DNA from: an uncultured Tateyamaria sp.
GTDB taxonomy: Bacteria; Pseudomonadota; Alphaproteobacteria; Rhodobacterales; Rhodobacteraceae
Direction: 5' to 3'
DNA length: 64,000 bases
Assembly: GCF_947497045.1 (NCBI RefSeq)
Contig: NZ_CANMEU010000009.1
Span: 62,001 to 126,000 of the forward strand
In this document: in pieces, positions 28,029-37,431 of the stretch
How the letters are laid out: each line of letters starts with the position of its first letter
Position numbering within the stretch: the stretch's first letter is position 1
Position numbers and translations under genes: made by a program
The notes under the pieces: generated by a model
Seen by the model: the letters and a program-made list of their open reading frames with translations, nothing else
Told to the model about the DNA's origin: nothing
Database searches by the model: none

Positions 28029-29186
28029 ATGACCCTGACACGCAGAACCGCACTGCTTGGCCTTGGCGCAATCAGCCTGTCGGCCTGCACCACCCCCCTG
28101 TCCACGCCCGCCTTGGGCACAGCGAGCACGCGTTCGACCACGCTGCCCGCCGATCTGCGCCCCGTACCCAACGCGGCCTATGACGCGTGGGTGACCAGCT
28201 TTCGCAGCCGCGCCGCCAGCGCCGGTATCTCGCAAGCGACCCTTGATGCCGGATTTCGTGGCACAGGCTACCTGCCCGGCGTCGTCAGGCGGGACCGCAA
28301 CCAGACCGAATTCACCCGCACGCTCGAAGACTACCTTGCCATCGCCGCCTCCGACGAGCGGGTCAGCAAGGGGCGGGCCGCCTTTGCGCGCCACCGCGCG
28401 ACATTACAGGCGGTCGAGGCGCGCTACGGCGTTCCGGCCAATATCGTCACCGCGATCTGGGGGCTCGAGAGCTTCTTTGGCGAACGGCGCGGCAATGTAC
28501 CCGTGATCTCGGCCACATCCACGCTGGCCTTTGACGGGCGGCGCGGCGCATTCTTCGAAAAGCAACTGATCGCGGCACTGAAGATCCTGCAATCGGGGGA
28601 TACCACACCGGCGCAACTTGTCGGATCATGGGCGGGGGCGATGGGGCACACGCAGTTCATCCCCACCTCTTATCAGGCCTTTGCGGTCGATTTCACCGGG
28701 GATGGGCGACGCGACATCTGGTCGGATGATCCGACCGACAGCCTTGGCTCGACAGCGGCCTATCTGCAACGCAATGGCTGGACACGCGGGCTGAAATGGG
28801 GCGGCGAAGTGGGTCAGGGCGCGCCATCCGGGTCGATAATCCAACCTCAACCGGGCGGGCCACGGTTCGCAGTCACCTCCAACTTCCGGGTGATCAAACG
28901 CTACAACAACTCGGACGCCTACGCGATCGGGGTCGGACATCTGGCGGACCGAATCGCAGGGGGCGGGCCAATTCAGGGCAGCTTCCCGCCCGACAGATTC
29001 GGGCTGACCAAAGACGACCGTGTGGCCCTACAGACACGGCTCAATGCGCGCGGGTTCGATGCTGGCAAGCCGGACGGGGTGATCGGATCGGGCAGCCGCA
29101 GCGCCATCTCGGCCTATCAGACGAGCATCGGACAGCCTGCAACGGGCGATCCCTCCCCGGCGCTGCTGCGCACGTTGGGCGGCTAG
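28029..29186 (+). CDS. Lytic murein transglycosylase, MltB type, with peptidoglycan-binding domain
   Basis: 385 residues. MTLTRRTALLGLGAISLSAC is a lipoprotein signal with a twin-arginine look, so it may be a Tat lipoprotein. The SLT_2 domain has the catalytic glutamate at about residue 147 in IWGLESFFGERRGN, the WAGAMGHTQFIPTSY segment, and near the C-terminus a PG_binding_1 domain (LQTRLNARGFDAGKPDGVIG). It cleaves the glycan strand to make anhydromuropeptides in the periplasm. It is convergent with the next gene, one base apart. Start choice is uncertain by six residues. Confidence 0.9.
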   Translation: MTLTRRTALLGLGAISLSACTTPLSTPALGTASTRSTTLPADLRPVPNAAYDAWVTSFRSRAASAGISQATLDAGFRGTGYLPGVVRRDRNQTEFTRTLEDYLAIAASDERVSKGRAAFARHRATLQAVEARYGVPANIVTAIWGLESFFGERRGNVPVISATSTLAFDGRRGAFFEKQLIAALKILQSGDTTPAQLVGSWAGAMGHTQFIPTSYQAFAVDFTGDGRRDIWSDDPTDSLGSTAAYLQRNGWTRGLKWGGEVGQGAPSGSIIQPQPGGPRFAVTSNFRVIKRYNNSDAYAIGVGHLADRIAGGGPIQGSFPPDRFGLTKDDRVALQTRLNARGFDAGKPDGVIGSGSRSAISAYQTSIGQPATGDPSPALLRTLGG

Positions 29187-29187
29187 A

Positions 29188-29811
29188 TCAAGACACCTGC
29201 CCGACGCGCGCGCTCAGGCGCAGCGCATGGGCGGCATCCTGCGCCGCAACCGGCATGGCCGGGTCATAGGCGGCGCGGATCAACGCCGCGATATCAGGGC
29301 GCAAAACTGTCGTCTCTCCCGCCACCGCCAAGGGGGAGCGGTCGCGAAACGCCATATCCGACCACAGCAAGAACGACTGCACTACCTGACTGAGCGCAAG
29401 GGTCTCCGCCGGAACCCCGCTCAGATGCGCATCCATCCGCAGAAACACGAAACAGGCCTTGATCGCGCCCGCCTCATCAAAGCGAAAGACGCGGTATTGG
29501 TTCGCCTGCGCCGCCTGCAGGCGCTCCACCAGCGGACCAAGGTCCGGCACAAGGCGATCCAGATCAGGCACCGCCAGCAACTCAGCCCAATCACTGAAAA
29601 AGAACCACATGAAGTTCGATCCCAGTTCCGGGTCCGTCTCGGCAGTGAGATGGCCTGCCAACTGGCACACGGCCTCAATCGCGCCCTTCACGACGCTCAA
29701 CGTCTCGTCCTGCACACCAAAGACCACCGGAGCCAGCGGACGGCCCCATCGGGCAAACACGTAATCCCCGGACTCGCGGCGAAACAGGGCCTCGATCTGC
29801 TCAAGCTCCAT
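29188..29811 (-). CDS. Conserved protein of unknown function
   Basis: 207 residues, cytoplasmic by composition, no signal peptide, no motif I recognise; rich in hydrophobic and aromatic residues in SNFMWFFFSDWAELLAVPDL. It lies between ruvB and the transglycosylase and reads in the same direction as the ruv and tol genes. Start taken at the second of two adjacent codons (GTG-ATG), with GAGGGG upstream. Genes like it occur in Rhodobacteraceae next to ruv/tol, but I cannot give it a function. Confidence 0.7.
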   Translation of the reverse strand: MELEQIEALFRRESGDYVFARWGRPLAPVVFGVQDETLSVVKGAIEAVCQLAGHLTAETDPELGSNFMWFFFSDWAELLAVPDLDRLVPDLGPLVERLQAAQANQYRVFRFDEAGAIKACFVFLRMDAHLSGVPAETLALSQVVQSFLLWSDMAFRDRSPLAVAGETTVLRPDIAALIRAAYDPAMPVAAQDAAHALRLSARVGQVS

Positions 29812-29821
29812 CACGTCCCCT

Positions 29822-29866
29822 CTTCATTGTTCCAAAAAATTCGGAGAGCCCTAGGGGCCGGCCCCT
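29822..29866 (-). repeat. Interspersed intergenic element, partial (copy R5)
   Basis: On the minus strand: palindrome AGGGGCCGGCCCCT at 29853-29866, then GGCTCTCCG and the core ATTTTTTGGAACAATGAAG. It sits in the 67 bases between ruvB and the unknown gene, ending about 10 bases before the latter's start codon. Confidence 0.5.
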
Positions 29867-29878
29867 CGGTCCCGTATG

Positions 29879-30913
29879 TCAGTCAAACAAATCGCCCCCG
29901 GATTTGGGCGGTTCGAGGCCCAGATGACGCCAGGCCCGCGGCGCGAGCATCCGGCCACGCGGGGTGCGCTGGATCAGGCCCTGCTGCAACAGATAGGGCT
30001 CGATCACTTCCTCCAGCGCATCGCGGCTTTCGCTGAGGGCCGCGCTGAGCGTTTCGACCCCAACCGGGCCACCGCCATAGTGCTCGGCTATTAACGACAG
30101 ATAGCGCCGATCCGCGCCATCCAGCCCCAGATGATCAACGCCAAGCCGGGTCAGGGCCGCATCCGCCAGTGCCTGGGTCACACGGCCATCGCCATCGACC
30201 ACCGCAAAGTCCACGACCCGACGCAACAGACGGCCCGCGATACGGGGCGTGCCCCGGGCGCGGCGGGCAATCTCGCGCGCACCGCCTTCATCCGCGGGGG
30301 CCCCCAGTTTGCGGGCATTGCGCTCGACAATGCTGAACAACTCGTCCTCGGTGTAAAATTGCAGCCGTGTCGGAATCCCAAAGCGGTCGCGCAGCGGCGT
30401 CGTCAACAGACCCATCCGCGTGGTCGCCCCCACCAGCGTAAAGGGCTGCAATTCGATGCGCACGGTGCGGGCCGCCGGGCCTTCGCCGATCACAAGGTCC
30501 AGTTCAAAATCCTCAAGGGCGGGATAAAGAACCTCTTCGACGACCGGGTTCAGGCGATGGATTTCATCGATAAACAACACATCACGCGCTTCAAGGTTGG
30601 TCAGGATCGCAGCCAGATCGCCCGCCTTGGCCAGCACAGGGCCTGAGGTCATGCGAAAGTTCACCCCCAACTCACGCGCCATGATCTGGGCCAGCGTCGT
30701 CTTGCCCAAACCGGGGGGGCCGTGAAACAGGGTGTGGTCCATCGCCTCTTCGCGCTGGCGGGCCGACTGGATAAAGACGCGCAGATTTGCACGGGCCTCG
30801 GCCTGCCCGACGAAATCCTCAAGCATTTGAGGACGCAGGGCGCGATCAAAGCCGCCGGCCTCGTCCTCGGGCAAGGGGGCGGGGCGCAATGTCGGGTCGG
30901 AAGCGTCAGTCAT
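29879..30913 (-). CDS. ruvB: Holliday junction branch migration helicase RuvB
   Basis: 344 residues. Walker [15 protein letters not shown] at about 64-77, Walker [16 protein letters not shown], and sensor region [19 protein letters not shown]. The C-terminal winged helix ends with [12 protein letters not shown]. Hexameric motor of RuvABC. Lies 68 bases after ruvA, with two hairpins in the gap. Confidence 0.98.
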   Translation of the reverse strand: MTDASDPTLRPAPLPEDEAGGFDRALRPQMLEDFVGQAEARANLRVFIQSARQREEAMDHTLFHGPPGLGKTTLAQIMARELGVNFRMTSGPVLAKAGDLAAILTNLEARDVLFIDEIHRLNPVVEEVLYPALEDFELDLVIGEGPAARTVRIELQPFTLVGATTRMGLLTTPLRDRFGIPTRLQFYTEDELFSIVERNARKLGAPADEGGAREIARRARGTPRIAGRLLRRVVDFAVVDGDGRVTQALADAALTRLGVDHLGLDGADRRYLSLIAEHYGGGPVGVETLSAALSESRDALEEVIEPYLLQQGLIQRTPRGRMLAPRAWRHLGLEPPKSGGDLFD

Positions 30914-30929
30914 GCGTCATCTTTCATCA

Positions 30930-30949
30930 GGCACCCATGATACGGTGCC
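30930..30949. repeat. Hairpin between ruvA and ruvB
   Basis: Inverted repeat GGCACC/GGTGCC with an 8-base loop, located 17 bases upstream of the ruvB start; no T run. It could lower or modulate ruvB expression relative to ruvCA. Confidence 0.4.
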
Positions 30950-30957
30950 CATTGTAA

Positions 30958-30976
30958 GGCGGAGGTGTCCTGCGCC
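30958..30976 (-). repeat. 3'-end hairpin with ACA triloop (copy 3)
   Basis: On the minus strand GGCGCAGG-ACA-CCTCCGCC, followed by TTAC, 4 bases after the ruvA stop. One internal mismatch. Same sense relative to its upstream gene as the copies at 10891, 15692 and 44088. Confidence 0.7.
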
Positions 30977-30980
30977 ATCC

Positions 30981-31637
30981 CTACCCTTTCGGGGCCAGCA
31001 GTTTCAACGCAGCACGGATCAGCGCGGGCGTCTCTGCCTCTGGCGCGTCACCCGCCGCCTGCGCCACAGCCGCAGCCGCATCCGACGGGCCATAGCCCAG
31101 ATTGCCCAGGGCCGACAGCGCATCCGCCTGCGCGGTGGACGGCGCGGCCTGAACAGGCACGGGTTCGATCACCTGCGTCTCGTCGGCAGGGACCTCGCCC
31201 AAGGCCTGTGCCACCGTGCCGCCCATCGCCATGACACTGGGGGCCTTGTCCTTGAGATCCAGCACGATGCGCTGCGCGATCTTGGGGCCAATGCCCTTGG
31301 CCGCCTTCACCGCGCTCCAGTCCCCAAGGGCAATCGCACGGCTGACCCCGTCAGTGCCAAGCGTGCCAAGGATCGCCAGCGCGGCCTTTGCACCAACGCC
31401 CTGCACCGACATCAGCAAGCGATGCCATTCCTTCTCGGCAAGGGTCGGAAACCCGAACAACTGCATCAGATCCTCACGCACCACGAGGTCCGTAAACAAG
31501 GCACAGGGTTGACCGACGCCGGCCAACCCCGCCATGGTGCGTTCCGAGCAATACACGAGATAACCCACACCGCGCACGTCGATCAGGACATGATCCGCCG
31601 CGCGGTAATCGATCCGGCCCGTCAGCTTGCCAATCAC
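30981..31637 (-). CDS. ruvA: Holliday junction-binding protein RuvA
   Basis: 218 residues. N-terminal OB fold ([20 protein letters not shown]), the two helix-hairpin-helix motifs in [15 protein letters not shown] and [14 protein letters not shown], and a C-terminal domain III after a Pro/Ala/Gln linker. Starts at a GTG that overlaps the ruvC stop (GTGA); the long in-frame extension upstream overlaps ruvC and is not homologous. It directs RuvB to junctions. Confidence 0.95.
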   Translation of the reverse strand: MIGKLTGRIDYRAADHVLIDVRGVGYLVYCSERTMAGLAGVGQPCALFTDLVVREDLMQLFGFPTLAEKEWHRLLMSVQGVGAKAALAILGTLGTDGVSRAIALGDWSAVKAAKGIGPKIAQRIVLDLKDKAPSVMAMGGTVAQALGEVPADETQVIEPVPVQAAPSTAQADALSALGNLGYGPSDAAAAVAQAAGDAPEAETPALIRAALKLLAPKG

Positions 31638-32182
31638 GCGCGCGCCCTCGCCCGGGCATCCGCACGGGCCACCGCTGCGGCAAGCCCGCCTGTCGGTGCC
31701 GCAACGGCCACCTGCCGTCCGGCACCGTGATGTGCGTGACAAATCGCAATCGCCAAGGCATCCGCCGCATCGGCGCCCGCAATTTCAACACCGGGCAATT
31801 GAACGCGCACCATATGCGCGATCTGGGCCTTGTCGGCATGGCCCACACCCACCACCGTCTTTTTCACAGCATTCGGAGCATATTCGCCCACCGCCAATCC
31901 GGCCCGAGCCGGGGCCAGCATCGCAATGCCGCGCGCCTGACCCAGTTTGAGAGTGCCGGCCCCATCCTTGTTCACAAAGGTCTGCTCGACTGCCGCCGCC
32001 TCGGGCGCATATTGGGTTATAACGGCACTCAGTTGGTCAAACAGGCTGAGCAGGCGCAGAGACAGATCATCGCCGGTGGAGTGGCAAATGCCGTTGGCCA
32101 CATGGCGCAGACGTGGGCCATCCACCGCAATGATGCCCCAGCCCATGTGCCGCAAACCCGGATCAATTCCTAAAATGCGCAT
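31634..32182 (-). CDS. ruvC: Holliday junction resolvase RuvC
   Basis: 182 residues. Catalytic acidic residues visible: D7 in GIDPG, E66 in AAVEQTFV and the aspartates in [16 protein letters not shown]. The tail is Arg/Ala-rich and overlaps ruvA. Start ATG 32182 (MRILGIDPG) is certain from the family; the longer frame is noise. First gene of ruvCAB. Confidence 0.97.
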   Translation of the reverse strand: MRILGIDPGLRHMGWGIIAVDGPRLRHVANGICHSTGDDLSLRLLSLFDQLSAVITQYAPEAAAVEQTFVNKDGAGTLKLGQARGIAMLAPARAGLAVGEYAPNAVKKTVVGVGHADKAQIAHMVRVQLPGVEIAGADAADALAIAICHAHHGAGRQVAVAAPTGGLAAAVARADARARARA

Positions 32183-32530
32183 GATATCCTGCCCTATTGC
32201 CCACGTTTGTGGATTTTTTACCGCACTAGCACGAAAGGCGAACATCCGCCAAGGGTTAACCGCACCATGTCCGTTTGCGACATGCGCTGTTCGGGCCGCG
32301 ACCAAGGCCCAATCCCGGGCAACAAAAGCGCCATCCGAAGGTCGAAAATCGACAAGGTTGCACCAAGGTTTTCACATTACATTACCGTAGGTTAACCATG
32401 AATTTCGTCATGCAGAAAACGCATAGCACGTATGATATTTCGCCGCTTGTCGCGCGTCCTCAACCTGCCTAAATGCCCAGCACATCGCCGAATGTTTCGG
32501 CACAAGAACACAAACCAAAGGACTGCTGAA
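32183..32530. other. Divergent intergenic region ruvC / DUF1127 gene
   Basis: 348 bases. It holds a CtrA-like motif near 32381 and a second GTTAACC at about 32255, and a 24-codon ORF (32398-32472) that I do not call a gene. I see no certain promoter, hairpin terminator, or RNA. The promoters of ruvC and the DUF1127 gene must be here. Confidence 0.45.
32381..32395. promoter_or_regulatory. CtrA-like site upstream of the DUF1127 gene
   Basis: ATTA-N7-TTAA, one base from the CtrA consensus TTAA-N7-TTAA, about 135 bases before the start codon of the DUF1127 gene. The same TTAA is followed seven bases later by TTTC. Chance occurrence is quite possible. Confidence 0.25.
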
Positions 32531-32740
32531 ATGGCTGCTTTCGACACAACCCGCCCCGTATATGGCGCTGCTCCGGTAGCAGGCCAAGTGCGTGGATATT
32601 TCTCACAGCTCGTCGCGCAAGTCGTGGCCTGGAACGATGCCCGCGTTACCCGCAATGCGCTGTTGTCGCTGACCGACCGTGAACTGGACGATATCGGGCT
32701 GAGCCGCGCTGATATCGAGGACGTTGCTCAGAACCGCTGA
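32531..32740 (+). CDS. Small DUF1127 protein
   Basis: 69 residues. The DUF1127 core (LVAQVVAWNDARVTRNALLSLTDRELDDIGLSRADIEDVAQNR) has the typical LxxLTDxELxDIGLSRxDI pattern. Family members are small arginine-rich proteins that bind RNA or affect stress and phosphate responses in Rhodobacter and Agrobacterium. Start ATG 32531 has AAAGGA about 10 bases upstream. It is followed by a strong terminator, so probably a monocistronic gene. No CCTCCTCCC-type sRNA motif, as known downstream of the R. sphaeroides relative, is present here. Confidence 0.88.
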   Translation: MAAFDTTRPVYGAAPVAGQVRGYFSQLVAQVVAWNDARVTRNALLSLTDRELDDIGLSRADIEDVAQNR

Positions 32741-32782
32741 ACCTTTCGCCGCCTTGGGCGGGAAAGATGTCCGGGAACGGAT

Positions 32783-32819
32783 AAAAGCCGCGCCGCCCAT
32801 CCGGGCCACGCGGCTTTTT
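32783..32819 (+). terminator. Terminator after the DUF1127 gene
   Basis: Perfect 10-bp stem AAAAGCCGCG/CGCGGCTTTT with a 16-base loop and five T at the end; the A run on the other side makes it work in both directions. Lies 42 bases after the stop, between convergent genes. Confidence 0.88.
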
Positions 32820-32836
32820 CACGTCTGGTGCAGGCG

Positions 32837-33187
32837 TTAGCGGGTGATTGGTTCGATATAGCGGGCAATAACTTGCGTGACGGGGTCGGCGTGCATGATC
32901 CATGCGCCCCCCTGTTCCAGCAATGTGCCCTCGGCCAGTTTGGCAATCCTCTGCGTGTAGGTGCTCTCACCCAATGCGGCGAACATGAACGCCTTGAAGA
33001 CAAGGAACCCAACAATAAACAGGACCATCCCTTTGACCGGGATAAACCGGGTTGGGTTGCGCCGTTTGGGGGTCACAACGATCAGACCGTCGTGACGCAC
33101 CTTTGAGGTGTACCCATTGCTCATCGCAACATGCTTGCGCCCAAGGACGCTCAACCGTTTGCGGAAATCTACTTGTGTCTCAACCAT
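32837..33187 (-). CDS. Small single-pass membrane protein of unknown function
   Basis: 116 residues. A basic cytoplasmic N-terminus (about 1-50, with KVRHDGLIVVTPKRRNPTRF) is followed by one membrane segment, VKGMVLFIVGFLVFKAFMFA, at about 52-71, and a C-terminal part with AKLAEGTLLEQGGAWIMHAD. Similar proteins occur throughout Rhodobacteraceae without a known role. Start set at ATG 33187; the longer frame reads into the upstream intergenic DNA. Confidence 0.75.
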   Translation of the reverse strand: MVETQVDFRKRLSVLGRKHVAMSNGYTSKVRHDGLIVVTPKRRNPTRFIPVKGMVLFIVGFLVFKAFMFAALGESTYTQRIAKLAEGTLLEQGGAWIMHADPVTQVIARYIEPITR

Positions 33188-33300
33188 GGCAGTCTCGTTA
33201 ACCTTCGAAACGGCCCCCACCAGCTTCAAGTCACAAGATGTACTCAAATTGTGGCAAAATCTGGGCAATTGCGGCAAATGCGCGATAAATGCAGATCGAA

Positions 33301-34167
33301 TTACGGCTTTTTCTGTAAGGTGAGTGTCGTCCATTCACCAATCTCTTCGCGGGCATGGATATTGTTTCCAGCCTCGGCATAAACGGCTGCGACCTCGTCC
33401 GCCTGTTCATTCAGAATCCCGGACAGAATCGCATACCCCCGAGGCATCAGGCGTGCCGTCAGGTCCGGTGCCAGAGCAATCAGCGGCCCCTTGAGGATGT
33501 TGGCAAAGATCAGATCGAAGGGACCCGCAAGCGCGTCGTGATCAAAGCCCGCCGCCTCGACCACCTGCACCCGATCCCCCATGTCATTGGCCGCCAGATT
33601 GGCCTCGGCCACCTCGACCGCCTGAATGTCGATATCGCTGGCCAGCACGGGGGCGTCCCAGATGGATGCCGCCCCCATCGCCAGCACCGCGGTGCCGCAG
33701 CCGATATCGACCACGCTTTGTCCAACGAACCCATCGGTTGCCAGCCGGTCCAGCGCCCGAAGGCAGCCCAGGGTCGTGCCGTGATGACCGGTGCCAAACG
33801 CCATCGCCGCCTCGATCAGCAGCGGGTGTTTGCCGCTTGGCACCTTGTCCGCGTCATGGCTGCCATATACGAAAAAGCGTCCCGCCTCGACCGGAGCCAG
33901 TTCGCGTTTCACATGGGCCACCCAGTCGGTTTCGGGCAGTTCGGAAACAATGAACGGTTTGGCCCCCATCGCGGTGGAGAGCAGCAACAGGGCAGTGTCG
34001 TCCGGGGCTTCGGTGAAATAGGCTCCGACCTCCCACAGGCCCGAGCCGTCTTCGACTTCGAACACCCCGATCCCGGTCGGTTCGGGGGCGAGGTTTTCAA
34101 GCGCGCGCCCAAGCGCCTCGGCGGCGGGTTTTCCGGGCAAAGTGGTCAGGGCAGTCCATGTGGGCAT
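33301..34167 (-). CDS. prmA: Ribosomal protein L11 methyltransferase PrmA
   Basis: 288 residues. SAM-binding motif VVDIGCGTAVLAMGA after the L11-binding N-domain, AFGTGHHGTTLGCL, and FDLIFANILKGPLIALAPDL (NxL motif). Trimethylates L11. ATG overlaps the last base of the MATE gene stop on the same strand, so the two genes are coupled. Only the C-terminal two thirds of a longer open frame belongs to the gene. Confidence 0.95.
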   Translation of the reverse strand: MPTWTALTTLPGKPAAEALGRALENLAPEPTGIGVFEVEDGSGLWEVGAYFTEAPDDTALLLLSTAMGAKPFIVSELPETDWVAHVKRELAPVEAGRFFVYGSHDADKVPSGKHPLLIEAAMAFGTGHHGTTLGCLRALDRLATDGFVGQSVVDIGCGTAVLAMGAASIWDAPVLASDIDIQAVEVAEANLAANDMGDRVQVVEAAGFDHDALAGPFDLIFANILKGPLIALAPDLTARLMPRGYAILSGILNEQADEVAAVYAEAGNNIHAREEIGEWTTLTLQKKP

Positions 34168-35552
34168 CAGCGTCTCCGGAATCTGTCGGCATTGGGCCAG
34201 GGGCGGCTTGGGGGCGGTGTCACATCGGTTTCCGGCCCCAGATGCGCCACATACCGCCAGCCCCATGCGGCGGCAAGGGTGCCCATAAATGCGCCTGCCA
34301 GTGCCTGCCCATAGATCACGCCCACCGCACCGAAGCCCGCAGCGAGCGAGGCCGCCGCCGGCCAGCTCAGCACCCCGTCCTTGACCCAGCCAAGCACCGC
34401 CGACCGGGTCGGTTTCCCGAGGGTGTTGAAGGCCGCATTGGCCACGAACAGCGCCCCGATAAAGATGAAACCGCCCGCTCCCACCGTGGTGAAGGCGCGC
34501 AGCACCGCCGCCCCCTGCCCGCTTAACCCGAAGGCGTCGATCACAAGCGGCGTCACGGTCCACAGAATACCCCAGGCCGCCAGCGTGTAGAGCGCACAAA
34601 AGATCAGCGCATCGCGATAGGTGCTGCGCAGCCGGTCGTATTGCCCGGCTCCGAAATTTTGCCCAAATATGCCGCCGATAGCACCGGACAGCGCAAAGAT
34701 GCCGCCAAAGGCCAGCACCGTGAGACGGCCCACAACCGCCCAGGCCGCCACCGCATCATCACCGAAACGCGCCATCACGATGGTCAGGAAATAGTTGCCC
34801 GTTGGCGTGGCCAGCTGCGTGGCGATGGCGGGCAAGGCCACAACCATATAGGGCGCGAAAGTGACACGCGCACCCGCGATGGTGGGCCGCGCAATCAATC
34901 CCAACTGGCGCACGGCAAAGTACAGCGCCATGCCCATCAGGCACAGCCGGAACAGCACAAGCCCAAGTGCAGCCCCGTCGATCCCCATGCCCCACCAGAA
35001 GATGAAGATCGGGTCGAGCACCATCAGCAGCGCCCCCGAACTCAGCGTGACATACATCGCCTTGGCCCCGTAGCCCTCGGCGCGCAGCACCCCCGAGGCC
35101 ACAAGCCCGATGGCCATGGGCACCAGCGAAGGCATAGTCTGGGCGAGATACCGCGCCGCGATGCGGGCCGTTTCCCCCTGCGCACCCGCCAGGGCAAGCA
35201 ACTCGTGGCGCGCCAGGATCACAACCAGCGCCATGGCAGCCTGCATCAGCGCGGCAATCGCGATAGCCGCCCCCGCCTGATCGCGGGCCGCGGTGCGATC
35301 CCCCTCGCCGATCCGGCGCGATACGAGGGCCGTGGCCGCGATCATCAGCCCCACCCCGGACGAGATCGAAAAGAACTGAATCACATAGGCAAAGCCGATG
35401 GCCGCCACCAGCTGCGGATCGCCCAATTGCGAAATCCACAGCAGGTTCGCCGCATCGACCAGAAACACAAAGGTGATGCCGAACGCGCCCGTGGCCGTCA
35501 TGCGCACCACATGGCCCATGGTCGAGCCGGTCAGAAAGCGCCCCTTTGCCAT
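34167..35552 (-). CDS. MATE family efflux transporter
   Basis: 461 residues, about twelve membrane segments in two halves, typical NorM/DinF-like build; the GVGLMIAATALVSRRIGEGD region near 60-80 and the matching IGGIFGQNFGAGQYDRL segment in the second half are the paired repeats. Exports cationic drugs or metabolites in exchange for Na+ or H+. It sits 1 base after an MFS gene and 0 bases before prmA; substrate unknown. Confidence 0.9.
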   Translation of the reverse strand: MAKGRFLTGSTMGHVVRMTATGAFGITFVFLVDAANLLWISQLGDPQLVAAIGFAYVIQFFSISSGVGLMIAATALVSRRIGEGDRTAARDQAGAAIAIAALMQAAMALVVILARHELLALAGAQGETARIAARYLAQTMPSLVPMAIGLVASGVLRAEGYGAKAMYVTLSSGALLMVLDPIFIFWWGMGIDGAALGLVLFRLCLMGMALYFAVRQLGLIARPTIAGARVTFAPYMVVALPAIATQLATPTGNYFLTIVMARFGDDAVAAWAVVGRLTVLAFGGIFALSGAIGGIFGQNFGAGQYDRLRSTYRDALIFCALYTLAAWGILWTVTPLVIDAFGLSGQGAAVLRAFTTVGAGGFIFIGALFVANAAFNTLGKPTRSAVLGWVKDGVLSWPAAASLAAGFGAVGVIYGQALAGAFMGTLAAAWGWRYVAHLGPETDVTPPPSRPWPNADRFRRR

Positions 35553-35553
35553 G

Positions 35554-36786
35554 TTATTCGGCAGGGGTTGCGGCGGGCGTGACGAAGCGGGTCTCGTATC
35601 CCGGCACCGGGTGACGCGGGATCATCAGCGCCAGCGTCAGTGAGATGGCGGCCATGCCCGCCGCCAGCAGAAAGACGGCACCGGGCGAGACGAGCCACAG
35701 CAACCCCAAAGGCAACGGCAGGCCCACGGCCGCGATATGGTTGATGGTGAAGGCCGCGGCCGCGGTGGGTGCGATATCCTGTGGGTCGGCAATTTTCTGA
35801 AAGTAGGTTTTCAGCGCCAGCGCCAGTCCGAAAAAGATGTGGTCAAGCACATAAAGCGTGGCCGCAACCACGATCCCCCAGCCCAGAAAATAGACCCCGC
35901 CATAGGCCAGAAACACCAGCACGAGGCCCGTGTATTCAAAGGCCAGCGCCTTGCGTTCGCCATAGACCTGCACGATGCGCCCCAAAAGCGGGGCCACCAG
36001 AATGTTGATCATCAGGTTGATCAGATAAAGTGCTGTGAGTTCATGCACCTGAAAGCCGAATTTCTCGACCATCATAAACCCCGCAAAGACCATGAAGATC
36101 TGGCGCCGCGCACCGGACATGAATTGCAAGGCATAATAAAGCCAATAGCGTTTGCGCAGCACAAATGTTTTGAGTTGCGGGGTCGGGGCCTCGAATTGCG
36201 GATAGGCAATCATCGCAAAGACGGCGATGGCGGCCGTGATCACGCCGCCCACCATGTAGACGGTGTTGTAGGTCAGACCCAACGGCTCCCACAGCAGCAT
36301 GATCACCGAATAGACGAGGAAGGTCACGGTAAACCCCGCCGACATTAGCCAGCCGAGCATTTGGGGCGCGCGCTCTTTCCCGATCCATTGCAATTGCAGG
36401 GACTGGTTGACCGTTTCATAGTAGTGAAAGCCAACCGAGCTGATGAAGGTCAGGATCAGAATACCGGTCAGTTCGGGGAATTTTGCGGTCACAGCCGTCC
36501 CGAGCCCCAGCATTACAAGCGAGATCAGCCCTAGCACCTGTTCGCGCATGAACATGATCACCACGATCACCCCCACCGCCAGAAAACCCGGAATTTCACG
36601 GATCGCGTGCAGCAGCCCGATGTCGGCCCCGTCAAAATCCGCAGCCTCAACCACAAAGTTGTTCAGCAGCGCCAGCCAAACCGAAAACCCGATCGGCATC
36701 GCAAAGGCCATCAGAAACAGCAATGCGATGGGGCGACGCCACGCAGGCAGTTGGCGTGCATCGGCAAGGGGGACAAGACGGGCCAT
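35554..36786 (-). CDS. MFS transporter
   Basis: 410 residues with about twelve membrane segments. Loop between segments 2 and 3 contains REQVLGLISL; a long loop near residues 185-215 contains YPQFEAPTPQLKTFVLRKRYW. Substrate not predictable from what I see. Its stop and the MATE start are one base apart; the two transporters and prmA are likely one transcript. Confidence 0.85.
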   Translation of the reverse strand: MARLVPLADARQLPAWRRPIALLFLMAFAMPIGFSVWLALLNNFVVEAADFDGADIGLLHAIREIPGFLAVGVIVVIMFMREQVLGLISLVMLGLGTAVTAKFPELTGILILTFISSVGFHYYETVNQSLQLQWIGKERAPQMLGWLMSAGFTVTFLVYSVIMLLWEPLGLTYNTVYMVGGVITAAIAVFAMIAYPQFEAPTPQLKTFVLRKRYWLYYALQFMSGARRQIFMVFAGFMMVEKFGFQVHELTALYLINLMINILVAPLLGRIVQVYGERKALAFEYTGLVLVFLAYGGVYFLGWGIVVAATLYVLDHIFFGLALALKTYFQKIADPQDIAPTAAAAFTINHIAAVGLPLPLGLLWLVSPGAVFLLAAGMAAISLTLALMIPRHPVPGYETRFVTPAATPAE

Positions 36787-36880
36787 GGGTCTGCTCTACG
36801 CCTTTTGGGGCAGTCTGGCGAGTGGCGATATCTGCGCAGTACATGTGCACGCCAACCGGGCGCGTGTGACTGAGGTCGGT

Positions 36881-36920
36881 GCCTCCGGCGGAGGTATCTT
36901 TGGTGAAAGGAAGTTGGGAG
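36881..36920 (+). repeat. Interspersed intergenic element, partial (copy R3)
   Basis: CCTCCGGCGGAGG hairpin followed by the core TATCTTTGGTGAAAGGAAG. Lies about 55 bases upstream of ogt, between the divergent MFS and ogt genes. Confidence 0.55.
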
Positions 36921-36975
36921 TTCTGCGCAAGGATCGGGTTGAGTGTTGGTGCGATCTTGCCTGATAGTGGTGTCC

Positions 36976-37431
36976 ATGAAGCTGCGCGATATCCAGACTC
37001 AATTCGGGGCACTGACCCTGACCGAAGACAAGGGCGCGATTGTACGTCTGAGTTGGGGGGTGTCGGGATCCAAGGAACGCTCGGACGTGCTGGATGCGGC
37101 GGCCCGGCAATTGGCCGAATATGATGCAGGCACCCGCGAGCAGTTTGATTTGCCCCTGGCTGTGGGGGGATCACAGTTGCAGCGCGATGTGTGTACAGCG
37201 ATGTCTGCGATTCCGTTTGGATATACGGTGACTTATGGCGATATCGCCAAGGAGTTGGGCGTGCCCGCCCAGGCAATCGGTCAGGCCTGCGGCGGCAATC
37301 CCATTCCGATCATCATTCCCTGCCACCGTGTGATGGGCGCAAAAGGTCTGACCGGGTTTTCGGGGGCGGGCGGCGTTGAAACCAAGGTCGCCCTGCTGCG
37401 CCATGAGCGTGCGGGCGGCTATCTGATCTAG
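36976..37431 (+). CDS. ogt: Methylated-DNA--protein-cysteine methyltransferase
   Basis: 151 residues. The active-site motif IPCHRV places the acceptor cysteine at residue 116, with the DNA-binding helix YGDIAKELGVPAQAIGQA before it. Repairs O6-alkylguanine. N-terminal domain is short; no Ada-type regulatory part. Start taken at ATG 36976 (MKLRDIQTQFG). Its stop overlaps that of pcs in a CTAG. Confidence 0.93.
   Translation: MKLRDIQTQFGALTLTEDKGAIVRLSWGVSGSKERSDVLDAAARQLAEYDAGTREQFDLPLAVGGSQLQRDVCTAMSAIPFGYTVTYGDIAKELGVPAQAIGQACGGNPIPIIIPCHRVMGAKGLTGFSGAGGVETKVALLRHERAGGYLI

Noticed and set aside
29844-29866. Terminator after ruvB
   Set aside because: The GGGGCCGGCCCC palindrome could form a stem, but no T run follows in the ruvB sense, and it fits better as part of the interspersed element.
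32398-32472. 24-codon open frame upstream of the DUF1127 gene
   Set aside because: A weak ribosome-site-like AGGTT precedes it, but it is too short to judge and I know no homologue; conservation would be needed.
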